DNA of 64,000 bases from Bacillus sp. S3. Lineage in GTDB: Bacteria; Bacillota; Bacilli; Bacillales; Cytobacillaceae. A program made the translations under genes and the position numbers. The notes beneath the pieces are model-generated. The model ran no database searches. It saw nothing but the letters and a program-made list of their open reading frames with translations, and was not told the origin of the DNA. The stretch lies in NCBI RefSeq assembly GCF_005154805.1, contig NZ_CP039727.1, positions 3,779,501-3,843,500 on the forward strand. The letters run 5' to 3'. Positions 8,555 to 17,868 of the stretch are shown here, in pieces. Position 1 is the stretch's first letter. Each line of letters starts with the position of its first letter.

Positions 8555-9358
8555 ATGGAAAAACGACGCAATATTTATTTATATCACAAACGGGATGCGG
8601 ACATGCTGTCAAAAGCGGCTCCCTTAATCGAATTGGCTGAACGCTATGGATTTACGATTGTTAAAGATTATCGTAAGGCAAATATTATTGCCAGCCTCGG
8701 GGACGATGGCACATTTCTACAGGCTGTTAGGAAAACAGGCTTTCGTGATGACTGTCTTTATTTAGGAGTTTCAACGCAAAACAGTTTAAGTATGTACTGT
8801 GATTTTCGAATCAGCGATACGTCAAAAATGATTGAAACAATGACCTCTAGTGAACATATCGAAGTCCGCCGTTATCCATTAATTGAAGTGGACGTGGATG
8901 GTAAAGGGACTTTCCCGTGTTTAAACGAATTCAGCATTCGCTCCTCTATTATTAAAACACTCGTCATCGATGTATTTGTTGACGAGCTCCATTTAGAAAC
9001 GTTCCGCGGGGATGGACTCGTTGTTGCAACACCAACTGGAAGTACCGCATATAATAAGTCGGTAAATGGTTCGATTGTTGACCCGCTCCTTTCTTGCATG
9101 CAGGTTAGTGAGGTCGCTTCTGTGAATACGAACCGTTACCGTACACTTGGCTCTTCTTTTATCGTCGGGGCTGAGCGATCACTAACCCTTAAGGTCGTAT
9201 CAGAAGGCAATGATTATCCGACAATGGGTATGGACAATGAAGCCTTAAGCATCCGTTATACGGATAAAATTAAAATTAAAATTAGTGACAAAAAGATTAA
9301 AACCTTAAAATTAAAGGACAACTCCTTCTGGGATAAAGTGAAGCGGACATTCTTATAA
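8555..9358 (+). CDS. ppnKB: NAD kinase 2 (PpnKB type)
   Basis: This 267-aa enzyme should phosphorylate NAD to NADP. It aligns throughout with B. subtilis PpnKB (YtdI), including CLNEFSIRSS and the signature GDGLVVATPTGSTAYNKS. The nucleotide-binding GGDG motif reads GDDG here (SLGDDGTFLQ; codons ggg gac gat ggc), an unusual Gly-to-Asp change. AGGAGG precedes the ATG. The gene stands alone with its own terminator. Activity is likely but should not be taken for granted given the substitution. Confidence 0.92.
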   Translation: MEKRRNIYLYHKRDADMLSKAAPLIELAERYGFTIVKDYRKANIIASLGDDGTFLQAVRKTGFRDDCLYLGVSTQNSLSMYCDFRISDTSKMIETMTSSEHIEVRRYPLIEVDVDGKGTFPCLNEFSIRSSIIKTLVIDVFVDELHLETFRGDGLVVATPTGSTAYNKSVNGSIVDPLLSCMQVSEVASVNTNRYRTLGSSFIVGAERSLTLKVVSEGNDYPTMGMDNEALSIRYTDKIKIKISDKKIKTLKLKDNSFWDKVKRTFL

Positions 9359-9364
9359 AGTAAA

Positions 9365-9393
9365 AAAACCTTACCCGTTCTGCGGATAAGGTT
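9365..9393 (+). terminator. Bidirectional terminator between ppnKB and rarD
   Basis: Stem AACCTTA/TAAGGTT with T-run on the plus strand and an A-run that becomes a T-run on the minus strand. The flanking genes are convergent. Confidence 0.82.
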
Positions 9394-9398
9394 TTTCT

Positions 9399-10325
9399 TT
9401 AAAGAGTCGCCTGTTTTTCATTTTTAAATTCTTTTTTAGGCAATAGCTTACTTTTCGATAATGAATATATGGTTAAGGCCGACCAAATAAATAGAAAGGC
9501 TAAAAGTTGTGTTTTTGTGAAATGCTCCTGATATACAAAAACACCTAAAATAAGGGTTAATGTTGGTGCGATGTATTGGAGAAAGCCAAGTAAGGAGAGT
9601 GGAATTTTCTGTGCCCCCTTTGCAAAATAAAGAAGCGGCACGGCAGTTGCAACTCCTGCACCAATCAATAATAAGTCTGTTCCTACGCTCGCTGTTAAAA
9701 AGGAATTCGACCCTTGTACAAATAAGAAAATCACGTAAATAGCAGCAATCGGCGAAACGACAAATGTTTCCAATGTTAAGCCAACCGCAGAATCCACATT
9801 AATCAGCTTTTTAGCCAATCCATAGACAGCAAAGGTTAAGGCCAAGGAAATTGAAATCCAAGGGAAAGATCCATGCGAAAACGTCATGATTAATACCCCT
9901 ATTGCAGCTAAAATGAACGAGCCATATTGGTATATAGTTAATTTCTCCTTCAACACAAGCATTCCCAATAAAATGCTGACAAGGGGATTAATATAATACC
10001 CTAGGCTTGCTTCAATCATGTGACCGCTATTCACTGCCCAAATATAAATAAACCAATTGCCGCTAATGATCAAGGAGGCGATCGCCAATGCGTAGATTTG
10101 CCTTTGATTTTGGGCAAATCCTTTTAAGGTACGGACTAATAATCCCCACTTTTTCGTAAAGAAAAGAACGATCAGCATAAAAGTAAACGACCAAAAAATG
10201 CGGTTTGCCAGAATCTCCAGTGCATTTACATGTTCTAAAAGCTTCCAATAAATTGGCAGCAATCCCCAAATAAAATAGGAAAAACCGGCATAAATGGTTC
10301 CCGTCTGTGTATCTGTTTTTTTCAT
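9399..10325 (-). CDS. rarD: RarD-type EamA/DMT superfamily permease
   Basis: A 308-aa membrane protein with about ten hydrophobic segments, typical of the drug/metabolite transporter superfamily. The N-terminus (GTIYAGFSYFIWGLLPIYWK) and LEILANRIFWS are characteristic of the RarD branch. The substrate is unknown, despite the historical chloramphenicol-sensitivity name. It is monocistronic, and a dispersed repeat lies upstream. Confidence 0.88.
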   Translation of the reverse strand: MKKTDTQTGTIYAGFSYFIWGLLPIYWKLLEHVNALEILANRIFWSFTFMLIVLFFTKKWGLLVRTLKGFAQNQRQIYALAIASLIISGNWFIYIWAVNSGHMIEASLGYYINPLVSILLGMLVLKEKLTIYQYGSFILAAIGVLIMTFSHGSFPWISISLALTFAVYGLAKKLINVDSAVGLTLETFVVSPIAAIYVIFLFVQGSNSFLTASVGTDLLLIGAGVATAVPLLYFAKGAQKIPLSLLGFLQYIAPTLTLILGVFVYQEHFTKTQLLAFLFIWSALTIYSLSKSKLLPKKEFKNEKQATL

Positions 10326-10426
10326 CTGTCTCCACGAGCCCCTATTCTTTCTAGTTTCGAAATATCTCCATTATAACGTGAAAAGTAAATAATAGGGGAG
10401 TTTATTTATGTAAACTTCTTCAATAT

Positions 10427-10593
10427 AAGAAAAGCGCAAGCGCCCTGGTCAGCGGCGTATGGCCTGGAGCACTCCAACTGAGATAAAGGAAACACGAAGA
10501 GCCGGAGGCGATTCGATGTTGACTTATCGTAGGGCGGAGTGCGAAGGACACTAGCCGCTAGGGCTTGGAGCTAGACATTTCTCAAAGTCGAAA
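10427..10593 (+). repeat. Dispersed fold-back repeat, copy 2
   Basis: Near-identical to 720-885: the stretch from CGCCCTGGTCAGCGGC through TGACTTATCGTAGGG is shared with only scattered differences. It ends CATTTCTCAAAGTCGA. It lies in the 335-bp interval between divergent rarD and the end of ytcI, which otherwise holds only the ytcI terminator. No ORF and no target-site duplication that I can identify. Confidence 0.88.
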
Positions 10594-10620
10594 TTTTATA
10601 CTTTCTTATCTGTGAAAATA

Positions 10621-10651
10621 AACAAGCAGCCGATATTGCGGCCAGCTTGTT
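10621..10651 (-). terminator. Terminator of ytcI
   Basis: Stem AACAAGC/GCTTGTT with inner GGCC/GGCC-type pairing and a T-rich tail on the minus strand. Confidence 0.75.
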
Positions 10652-10660
10652 TTCATAAAA

Positions 10661-12241
10661 TTATTTTACTGATTCCATTTCTTTTTGGCGCAACTCAATT
10701 CGGCGAATTTTCCCTGAGGTTGTTTTCGGAAGCTCTGTCAAATACTCAATTTTCCTTGGATATTTGTACGGTGCAGTAAGTGTTTTTACATGCTCCTGCA
10801 AGGTTTTCGTTAAATCAGGATCAGCTGCGTCGATATCTTCTTGTAAGACAACGAATGCTTTGACAATAAAGCCGCGAATTTCATCCGGACTTGCAACAAC
10901 GGCACACTCTTTTACAAATGGATGTTTGACGAGGGCATCTTCTACTTCAAACGGTCCAATCGTGTAGCCCGAGCTAATTATAATGTCATCACCGCGGCCT
11001 TCGAACCAAAAATAGCCTTCCTCGTCCATTTTTGCTTTATCACCTGTCACATAATAATCACCGCGGAACTGCATCGCCGTTCTTTCCGGATCTTTATAGT
11101 AGTTTTTAAACAAGGCAGGTGTTTCCACATGAACCGCAATATCACCAACCTCTCCGACCGCACAAACCTGACCCTCATCATTAATAATTTCAACTCTGTT
11201 TCCAGGTGTCGGCTTGCCCATTGACCCTGGTTTCAATTCCATGCCTTTTGTTACACCGACAAGAAGGGTATTTTCGGTTTGCCCATAGCCGTCGCGGACA
11301 TCAATGGTAAAATACTTTCTAAAGGTTTCAATCACCTCACGATTTAACGGCTCACCCGCTGAAACAGCACTGTGAAGGTTTGGTAATTGATAGTCGGATA
11401 AATTGTCTACCTTTGCCATTAATCGATACTCAGTCGGTGTACAGCAAAGCACATTGACATCATATTTTTGCAGCAGGCTTAAATATTTCTTCGGTTCAAA
11501 TTTTCCGTTATAGACTAAACCAGTGCCGCCTGAGCCAAGAACGGATAGGAACGGACTCCAAATCCATTTTTGCCAGCCAGGGCCTGCAGTTGCCCAAACG
11601 GTATCGCCATCTTCAATACAAAGCCATTTAGGTGCCGCTGTTTTTAAATGGGCAAAGGCCCATCCATGTGTGTGGACAACACCCTTTGGATTTCCAGTGG
11701 TTCCTGATGTATAAGATAAAAATGCCATATCATCGCGAAGCGTATCTGCAATCGGGAATTCCTCACTGGCATTTCTCATTTCAGCATCTAGATGGACCCA
11801 GCCCTTCTCCGCCGCACCTAGAGTGAACTTAACAAGCGGCTGAGTTTCGGTAATATGTTCAAATTGATCTACATAAGGATAATAACTAATAACAGCCTTT
11901 ACATCTCCATGTGAAATACGATATTGTAAATCCTTTTGCCTCAGCATTTCTGAACTAGGAATGACAACCATGCCTGCCTTTAATGCTGCCAAATAGACAA
12001 CGTAGGCTTCAATTAGACGAGGTACAATGACGAGAGCGACGTCGCCTTTCATTAAACCATTCTGGGTAAAAACATTTCCCGCTTGATTTACCGCCTTCAT
12101 TAATTGCATATATGTAACTTGCTTCGTTTCTCCTGACTCATTTTCCCACTTTAAGGCAATTCTTTCCGGGTCTTGAGCAAAACGCTCCATTTCAGAAACA
12201 AGATTATACTTTTCGGGTGCAATCAAATCTTCTCTTTTCAT
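10661..12241 (-). CDS. ytcI: Acyl-CoA synthetase, AMP-forming (YtcI)
   Basis: A 526-aa member of the acyl-adenylate superfamily. The ATP-binding P-loop is YTSGTTGNPKGVVHTHG, the adenylate motif DGYGQTEN, the hinge DDIIISSGY, and the C-terminal catalytic Lys region PKTTSGKIRR. It is shorter than the acetyl-CoA synthetase also in this window (acsA). The sspA-adjacent position matches B. subtilis ytcI. The substrate is probably a short- or medium-chain acid, but this cannot be fixed from sequence. It is monocistronic. Confidence 0.9.
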   Translation of the reverse strand: MKREDLIAPEKYNLVSEMERFAQDPERIALKWENESGETKQVTYMQLMKAVNQAGNVFTQNGLMKGDVALVIVPRLIEAYVVYLAALKAGMVVIPSSEMLRQKDLQYRISHGDVKAVISYYPYVDQFEHITETQPLVKFTLGAAEKGWVHLDAEMRNASEEFPIADTLRDDMAFLSYTSGTTGNPKGVVHTHGWAFAHLKTAAPKWLCIEDGDTVWATAGPGWQKWIWSPFLSVLGSGGTGLVYNGKFEPKKYLSLLQKYDVNVLCCTPTEYRLMAKVDNLSDYQLPNLHSAVSAGEPLNREVIETFRKYFTIDVRDGYGQTENTLLVGVTKGMELKPGSMGKPTPGNRVEIINDEGQVCAVGEVGDIAVHVETPALFKNYYKDPERTAMQFRGDYYVTGDKAKMDEEGYFWFEGRGDDIIISSGYTIGPFEVEDALVKHPFVKECAVVASPDEIRGFIVKAFVVLQEDIDAADPDLTKTLQEHVKTLTAPYKYPRKIEYLTELPKTTSGKIRRIELRQKEMESVK

Positions 12242-12381
12242 GGTTTCTCCTCCTCAAAAATAATTGTACTATATTAAAATTATACAGAAATAAACAAAAA
12301 TTTTAAATATTAATTAATATTTATTTACTCCTAGTACCTGATACTAATTATATACCTATTATCTAAAAGTGGGAATTAAAA

Positions 12382-12412
12382 AGAGAGTGGGAGGAGATCC
12401 TCCGCACTCTCT
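12382..12412 (-). terminator. Terminator of sspA
   Basis: Long stem AGAGAGTG(CGGAGGA)/(TCCTCCC)ACTCTCT with T5 on the minus strand. A strong terminator fits a highly expressed spore-protein gene. Confidence 0.88.
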
Positions 12413-12435
12413 GTAGCCATTGTATTAATTTTTAA

Positions 12436-12639
12436 TTAACGAGAAAATCCTCCGCCTAATTGTTGCTCAGCCATTGCTACTAGACGTTTTGTGATTTCAC
12501 CACCAACTGAACCGTTAGCACGTGAAGTAGTATCTGCTCCAAGATTAACACCAAATTCATTTGCGATTTCATATTTCATTTGGTCAAGAGCTTGTTCAAC
12601 ACCAGGAACTAGTAATTGATTTGAGTTGTTGCTTGCCAT
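12436..12639 (-). CDS. sspA: Alpha/beta-type small acid-soluble spore protein
   Basis: A 67-aa alpha/beta SASP that coats and protects DNA in the forespore and supplies amino acids at germination. Both conserved blocks are present: [20 protein letters not shown], which contains the GPR protease cleavage site (E-F-G-V), and [23 protein letters not shown] lies upstream of the ATG. A sigma-G-like promoter precedes it. It sits between ytcI and thiI as B. subtilis sspA does. Confidence 0.97.
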   Translation of the reverse strand: MASNNSNQLLVPGVEQALDQMKYEIANEFGVNLGADTTSRANGSVGGEITKRLVAMAEQQLGGGFSR

Positions 12640-12662
12640 GTGATATCACCTCCTTGTGAGTA

Positions 12663-12692
12663 TAGATTGTGTAAAACCCACAAGGTTCATTC
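12663..12692 (-). promoter_or_regulatory. Sigma-G-like promoter of sspA
   Basis: On the minus strand, GAATG, an 18-bp spacer, then CAATCTA. This resembles the sigma-G consensus (GHATR-18-CATWMTA) and lies ~25-50 bp upstream of an sspA start. The -10 has two mismatches. Confidence 0.55.
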
Positions 12693-12750
12693 CAAATTCT
12701 AATTGGTAATTGTTCACAAAATGTTCAATCTTTGTCACTATTCTTAGTTA

Positions 12751-13956
12751 CTAAAATAATGATTCAAATTCCGATTTCTGTTCGTCCTCCCGTTTAACGA
12801 CGATCGTCTCAACCTCTTGAACCGCTACCTGAATCAATGGTTCAAAATCAAAATAGCTTTCAAAATGTTGGACTTTTTCTCTTTTCGGTTTTGTTTTAGG
12901 TGAGGATGGAACAAAGATGGTACAGCAATCTTCAAACGGTCTGTTAGATATTTCAAATGTATCGATTTCCTCTGCCAGTTTTATGATTTCTGTTTTATCC
13001 ATTGTAATCAATGGGCGCAAAATAGGTGTATTCGTAACCTCATTGATCGCATACATGCTCTCTAATGTCTGACTTGCAACCTGCCCAAGGCTTTCGCCTG
13101 TAACAATAGCAAGCCCTTCCTGTCTTTTCCGAATCTCATCTGTGATTCGCAGCATCATTCTTCTTGTCGTTGTCATCGAATAGTTTTCCGGAATTTGCTC
13201 ACGAATTGCTTGTTGAATATCTGTAAACGGCACTATATGCATGGTGATGGAACCGTATATCTCCGCTAGCTTTTTAGATAAATCAATTACTTTTTCCTTT
13301 GACCGCTCACTCGTGAATGGGGGACTAAAAAAATGAACGGCTTCGATTTCTAATCCACGTTTCATCGCCAAATAGCCGGCCACAGGGCTGTCAATGCCAC
13401 CGGAAAGCATGAGCATCGCTTTCCCGCTTGATCCGATTGGAAGCCCACCCGCACCCTGTATCGTTTCGCAAGAAAGATAAACGGCTTCTTTTCGGACTTC
13501 AATCCGTAAATTAATATCCGGATTTTTCACATCCACTTTGAGTCCCGGAATATGTTGCAGTAAATGACCGCCAATTGTGTGATTGATTCCTTCTGTATTC
13601 AATTCAAATGTTTTATCCGACCGTTTAGGTGTAATTTTAAACGTTTGCCCATCCTTGTATAAGGATTGAACTAATTCCAGTGACGTCTCTTTTAAGGATG
13701 GTACATCTCTTTCCACCTTGATTGCCGGGCTAAAGGATTGAATCCCAAATATAGTCTTTAATCTTCCCATGATTTCTATTCCATTTTCACCATTTAATAA
13801 CACATACATCCGATCTCGGCTTGATTCAATCTTAATGTTTGGAAAGGGAGCGAGTGCAATTCTTACACTTTTTCGAAGTTTATCAACAAATTTATTGCGA
13901 TTTCGCCCCTTCGTTGAAATCTCGCCATAGCGAATTAATATTCGATCATATTTCAT
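12751..13956 (-). CDS. thiI: tRNA 4-thiouridine synthase ThiI
   Basis: ThiI adenylates U8 of tRNA and inserts sulfur to give 4-thiouridine. Visible are the N-terminal ferredoxin-like and THUMP region (about residues 1-165) and the PP-loop SGGIDSPVAGY near residue 184. The 401-aa protein lacks the C-terminal rhodanese domain of E. coli ThiI, as is normal in Bacillus. The start codon directly follows the iscS stop (TAAATG), so the sulfur donor and the synthase are co-translated. Confidence 0.96.
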   Translation of the reverse strand: MKYDRILIRYGEISTKGRNRNKFVDKLRKSVRIALAPFPNIKIESSRDRMYVLLNGENGIEIMGRLKTIFGIQSFSPAIKVERDVPSLKETSLELVQSLYKDGQTFKITPKRSDKTFELNTEGINHTIGGHLLQHIPGLKVDVKNPDINLRIEVRKEAVYLSCETIQGAGGLPIGSSGKAMLMLSGGIDSPVAGYLAMKRGLEIEAVHFFSPPFTSERSKEKVIDLSKKLAEIYGSITMHIVPFTDIQQAIREQIPENYSMTTTRRMMLRITDEIRKRQEGLAIVTGESLGQVASQTLESMYAINEVTNTPILRPLITMDKTEIIKLAEEIDTFEISNRPFEDCCTIFVPSSPKTKPKREKVQHFESYFDFEPLIQVAVQEVETIVVKREDEQKSEFESLF

Positions 13957-15099
13957 TTAATCCATAACCTTTCGTAATTGGTTTGCTGTTTTTTTAATCA
14001 CTGAAACAGCTGTTTTTGTTTCATCTTCCGTATTTTCAAAGGAGAGGCTGACCCTGATGGCACTTTCCGCTAAACTCTCGGGAACACCCATGGCAAGCAG
14101 CGTTTTACTAGGTGATTTCCTTTTTGATGAGCAAGCACTTGTCGTCGAAACAAATACACCCTGCTGCTCAAGAGCGTGGATAAACACTTCCGATCTCATC
14201 CCAATAAGGGAAAAGTTTACAATATGGGGTGCTGAATGTATGACTGGTGTATGGATCTTGACACCATCTATTTCATTTAGCTCCGTTCTTAGCATGCTCT
14301 GGATTTTCTTCATTCTTTCCAAACCTGCTTCACTTTTATCCATAGTCATTCTTAATGCTTTTGCCATGGCAACTGCCCCTGCAACATTTTCCGTGCCGCT
14401 GCGCATCTTTCGTTCTTGATTACCCCCTGAAAATAATGGAGCGAGTCTGGCTCCTTCACGAATAAACAGCGCGCCTGTCCCTTTTAGCCCATGGAATTTA
14501 TGAGCTGACAGTGAGCAAAGGCCCACATTGCTATTCTTTAAAGACAGGGGTACTTTGCCAATGCCCTGAACGGTATCAACATGAAATAAGATTTGGGAAT
14601 AATTTTTTAGTATTTCGCCAATTTCAGTTATCGGCTGAACGCTGCCCACTTCATTATTCACCTGCATGATCGAAATGAGAATTGTATCTTTTCGAATTGC
14701 TTTTTCGACATCATCCACACCAACTCTTCCGTTCTCGTCTACAGGAAGATAGGTGATCTCGAAACCTTCCTGTTCGAGCTCCTCCATAGCAGCCCTGACA
14801 GAGGCGTGCTCCACACTTGATGTAATGATGTGACGTCCTTTATTTCTATTCAATCGGGCCGCACCTTTTATTGCAATATTATTACTTTCGGTTCCACCTG
14901 AGGTAAAATAAATCTCAGCCGGCTTTACCTTTATTAGCTTCGCCAGCTGTTCCCTTGCTTGTGATAAGAGCTTTTCAGCCTGTCCCCCTAAACTATGTAG
15001 GGAGGAAGGATTGCCAAAGTATTCACTTGAAACCGTTACAAAGGAATCTAATACTTCTTTAAATGGTTTTGTCGTTGCACTATTATCTAAATAAATCAT
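13957..15099 (-). CDS. nifZ: Cysteine desulfurase (NifZ/IscS type), ThiI partner
   Basis: A PLP enzyme that releases persulfide sulfur from cysteine. The PLP Lys lies in SAHKFHGLKGTG and the active-site Cys in the loop TTSACSSKRKSPSK. The start is MIYLDNSATT (380 aa), with GGAGGAG upstream; 37 further upstream in-frame codons have no supporting site. It directly abuts thiI, and the dedicated partnership with ThiI is known in B. subtilis. B. subtilis has braB between nifZ and ezrA; it is absent here. Confidence 0.95.
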   Translation of the reverse strand: MIYLDNSATTKPFKEVLDSFVTVSSEYFGNPSSLHSLGGQAEKLLSQAREQLAKLIKVKPAEIYFTSGGTESNNIAIKGAARLNRNKGRHIITSSVEHASVRAAMEELEQEGFEITYLPVDENGRVGVDDVEKAIRKDTILISIMQVNNEVGSVQPITEIGEILKNYSQILFHVDTVQGIGKVPLSLKNSNVGLCSLSAHKFHGLKGTGALFIREGARLAPLFSGGNQERKMRSGTENVAGAVAMAKALRMTMDKSEAGLERMKKIQSMLRTELNEIDGVKIHTPVIHSAPHIVNFSLIGMRSEVFIHALEQQGVFVSTTSACSSKRKSPSKTLLAMGVPESLAESAIRVSLSFENTEDETKTAVSVIKKTANQLRKVMD

Positions 15100-15193
15100 A
15101 TTAATCTCCTCCGTCCATCCTAACCTAATCTGGCGCTCCGCCCTTTTCCTTACGACAATAAATCTTATCACAAAGATATTCGTTTGAAAAAGA

Positions 15194-15229
15194 AAAACCG
15201 ATTCGACCATTGAAGGCTGAATCGGTTTT
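15194..15229 (-). terminator. Terminator of ezrA
   Basis: Stem AAAACCGATTC/GAATCGGTTTT with T-rich tail on the minus strand, between the ezrA stop and the iscS promoter region. Confidence 0.88.
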
Positions 15230-15233
15230 CTGC

Positions 15234-16922
15234 TTATTCAGTTCCTATTGCTGCTTTTATTTTCTTTAAGGCGTCAGGGTCTATTCCTTCAAGTGACGCC
15301 GCGACCTGCTCTAAAGCCTCTTGATAATCATAATGTCTGAATGCCGTCTCCGCATCTGTTAATCCTTTGGCAACCGACGGGTAGTGACTACGGTAACGAT
15401 TTCCGTACTGAATCGCTTTCTCAGCCAGCGTCACATTCTCAATTAAATCATAAGTTGTCTGAATGAGTTTATCCACCGTTAATACAGCCACCTCTAAGTA
15501 CTGATTAAGCGCTGAAATATTTAGCGGCTTTTCTTCAAGCTGGTAGCGAACATTTTGAATACTTTCGTTTGTATCCTCAAATAAATAATGATAGTCTGCC
15601 GGCACACCCGGAATATTGTTTTTCTTCACCAAACGTACGGTCTCGCCGACTCTTTTAGTAAGCTCCATAATCTTTTCTCTTGCTTCGATTTCATCTTTCC
15701 TAAGCGCCTGGAGTTTAAGCGCAAATTCTTGCTGTCCTTCACGGATTACATCCAATTGATCTTTTATTCCACTTAATTCCTCACTTAGCACCGTTTGCGC
15801 CGTTCCGTTTAGTTTTAATTTTTCAACTAAAATTTCATAGTGCTTGTAAACTGTGGAAAGCTCCTTTTCAAGATTCCTTTGCGTTTCAAAATCATCATCC
15901 GATAACTGATAGCTTTGTTGAACCTGATATACCTCGCCGGCAAGATTCTTATTTTCCTTTTGAGCTGCAGCCAGAAGTTCATATGCTCCCTTTTCATGCT
16001 TAATTACATAATGCTTAGCGTGAACTTCTTTCTCTAAAAGATCAAAAAGAATATCGACTCGGTCCTTTACTTCTTTTATCCCTTCTACAGCTTTATCAAT
16101 TTCAGTTGCCTCAATAAAAGCAAGGTTTTCAGAAAGCTTTTCTTCTAAGCGTTTTATTTCCTTTTCGACATTTATATGCTCTAAATAATATTCCTGCGCA
16201 GCCATTTCCCGGTGTCCTTCTAAACAATCGGAAAGCTGGTTTGGAAGCAATGATTGACATTCAATTAAAAGCTGCGGAATTAAATCCATATGGTTTTTTA
16301 TGGTTCCAAGATGTGCCTGAATCTGTAATACTATTTCGCGCGCTTCAAGATAATTGCCGAGTTCCGTTTTTTCATCAAATTCCTGAAATTTTTGCGCTGT
16401 GTCGTTAAGCTTTGCCTCTAAATATTTTTCAGAATTGCCGAAGCTGTGTCTGTGAGCAAGGAGCATTTTTTTCGCTTCCCGATATAACTCTTTTAACTCC
16501 TCTATTTCTACCCGGTTTTTTTCTTCACTTCCTACAAGCTCATGTAACTCTTCTAATATTTTTTTTATCTGATCTTCCGTTTCCTGCAATTTAGTATTAA
16601 TTGCTTGTTGAACCTCTTTGGCTTTTTTGAATCGGTAGCGGTCTATGTACTCTTCTGCATCGAAAAGCATTTCCTCTAAGTCAGGCAGCTTTACTGTAAC
16701 CACATCATCCCATTGATTTCGCCAGCTTTCGAAAAGCTCTTCCGTCTGGCCTGTCATATTTAACTGTTTTACCTTTGACATTTCATCCAGTACTGGTCGA
16801 TCCATTAAATCAATTTTCCAAGCTTCCAATCGATCCATTTCTTTAAAATATTTTTTCTTTATTAAATATCCCAATACAAATAAGGCTAGTAATAGGATGA
16901 AAAATCCAATGAAATATTTCAC
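15234..16922 (-). CDS. ezrA: Septation ring formation regulator EzrA
   Basis: EzrA is a membrane-anchored regulator of FtsZ ring assembly. I choose a GTG start giving 562 aa, the B. subtilis length. AGGGGG lies 7 nt upstream, and the product then begins directly with the N-terminal transmembrane helix (FIGFFILLLALFVLGYLI). The nine extra upstream codons have no site. The rest is almost entirely coiled coil, and residues 25-60 (DRLEAWKIDLMDRPVLDEM) are typical of EzrA. It is monocistronic. Confidence 0.95.
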   Translation of the reverse strand: MKYFIGFFILLLALFVLGYLIKKKYFKEMDRLEAWKIDLMDRPVLDEMSKVKQLNMTGQTEELFESWRNQWDDVVTVKLPDLEEMLFDAEEYIDRYRFKKAKEVQQAINTKLQETEDQIKKILEELHELVGSEEKNRVEIEELKELYREAKKMLLAHRHSFGNSEKYLEAKLNDTAQKFQEFDEKTELGNYLEAREIVLQIQAHLGTIKNHMDLIPQLLIECQSLLPNQLSDCLEGHREMAAQEYYLEHINVEKEIKRLEEKLSENLAFIEATEIDKAVEGIKEVKDRVDILFDLLEKEVHAKHYVIKHEKGAYELLAAAQKENKNLAGEVYQVQQSYQLSDDDFETQRNLEKELSTVYKHYEILVEKLKLNGTAQTVLSEELSGIKDQLDVIREGQQEFALKLQALRKDEIEAREKIMELTKRVGETVRLVKKNNIPGVPADYHYLFEDTNESIQNVRYQLEEKPLNISALNQYLEVAVLTVDKLIQTTYDLIENVTLAEKAIQYGNRYRSHYPSVAKGLTDAETAFRHYDYQEALEQVAASLEGIDPDALKKIKAAIGTE

Positions 16923-17072
16923 AAGTAAGCCCCCTATTTCAAACAGCATTGATTCTATTCGTTCCGTTACACATCTATATTAATAAAATCTTCTTGTTCC
17001 ATTCGTTGCTTTTATGATACCATGTAAACGACAATTTTTGACTATTATTTTCATTTTTTTTGTAAATAAAAA

Positions 17073-17094
17073 AAAATAGCGATTCTCGCTATTT
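17073..17094 (-). terminator. Terminator overlapping the refZ stop codon
   Basis: Stem AAATAGCG/CGCTATTT with an A-rich downstream flank that reads as T-run on the minus strand. The refZ TAG lies in the stem. Confidence 0.8.
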
Positions 17095-17721
17095 AATCAC
17101 TGCTTCCTTTTTCAATGGCATATCTGTACATAATGTTTTATCTATCCACATATTTATATCTTTTAAATATTTTTGTTCAAAGAACGGCTCATTTGGAAAT
17201 ATATATAAAACCTCTCTCATATACTGAGTATTCATATATGGCATCATTAAAAGGCTTTTAAGCTGAGTGATTAGATAGGGAATCGAATGCGGCCTGAATT
17301 CATTCCATTCAAAACCTCTTTCAAAAATCTTCTGGAAATAATATTTTTCTTTCAGTGAGTACGTAGACATGATTTCTCTTGCTATTTGTGAATCCATGGA
17401 CATTTCCCGATAGACAAAACTGGTAAGATGAATATTCTCACTTTGATAATGAAGTAAGTCTGCTGCAATTCGCTTTAGGCACTCTTTTGCACCACGATCA
17501 ATGGATGCATAGGCATCTTCCATCTTACTAATGTATTGTTCAAAAAAATGCATAAAGCAATATTCTAAGAGCCCTGGTTTATTATGAAAATGATAGGCTA
17601 TGGCGGCGTTATTTACATTTGCCAAACTGGCAATATCCCTAATTGACGTCCCTGAATACCCATTTGAATTAAATAACGATATCGCAGCCTTTACAATTGC
17701 CTCTTTTGCATTTTTCTTCAT
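17089..17721 (-). CDS. refZ: RefZ (YttP), TetR-fold regulator of FtsZ assembly at sporulation
   Basis: A 210-aa TetR-family protein. The N-terminal helix-turn-helix is at about residues 20-45 (GTSIRDIASLANVNNAAIAYHF), and the C-terminal segment SLLMMPYMNTQYMREVLYIF closely resembles B. subtilis RefZ. There RefZ binds motifs flanking oriC and corrals FtsZ during sporulation. The start MKKNAKEA has GGGGGAG upstream. Its position after ezrA matches yttP. A candidate 0A box lies in the divergent region with ytsP. Confidence 0.87.
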   Translation of the reverse strand: MKKNAKEAIVKAAISLFNSNGYSGTSIRDIASLANVNNAAIAYHFHNKPGLLEYCFMHFFEQYISKMEDAYASIDRGAKECLKRIAADLLHYQSENIHLTSFVYREMSMDSQIAREIMSTYSLKEKYYFQKIFERGFEWNEFRPHSIPYLITQLKSLLMMPYMNTQYMREVLYIFPNEPFFEQKYLKDINMWIDKTLCTDMPLKKEAVIK

Positions 17722-17792
17722 TTCTTCTCCCCCTTCAGGTATCCCCATACTTAAATGATTCTTTATGTCACAATTGATTCCTTTATGAAAAT

Positions 17793-17802
17793 ATCGACAA
17801 AA
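17793..17802 (-). promoter_or_regulatory. Candidate Spo0A box upstream of refZ
   Basis: Read on the minus strand, TTTTGTCGAT matches the 0A-box core TTTTGTCRAA at 9 of 10 bases. It lies about 70 bp upstream of the refZ start. refZ is expressed early in sporulation in B. subtilis, so a Spo0A site is plausible. Confidence 0.45.
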
Positions 17803-17868
17803 TGTGCTCTTTTTCTCCTAATTTTGATAAAATGCATTATAATAATGAAAAGAAAGAAGGGAAATATC

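Noticed and set aside
15100..15210. 37-codon N-terminal extension of the cysteine desulfurase
   Set aside because: It has no ribosome-binding site, and the family begins at MIYLDNSATT with GGAGGAG just upstream.
17755..17868. 38-codon N-terminal extension of ytsP from an ATG
   Set aside because: It would cover the 0A box and promoter region. The TTG start has a ribosome-binding site and matches the homologue.
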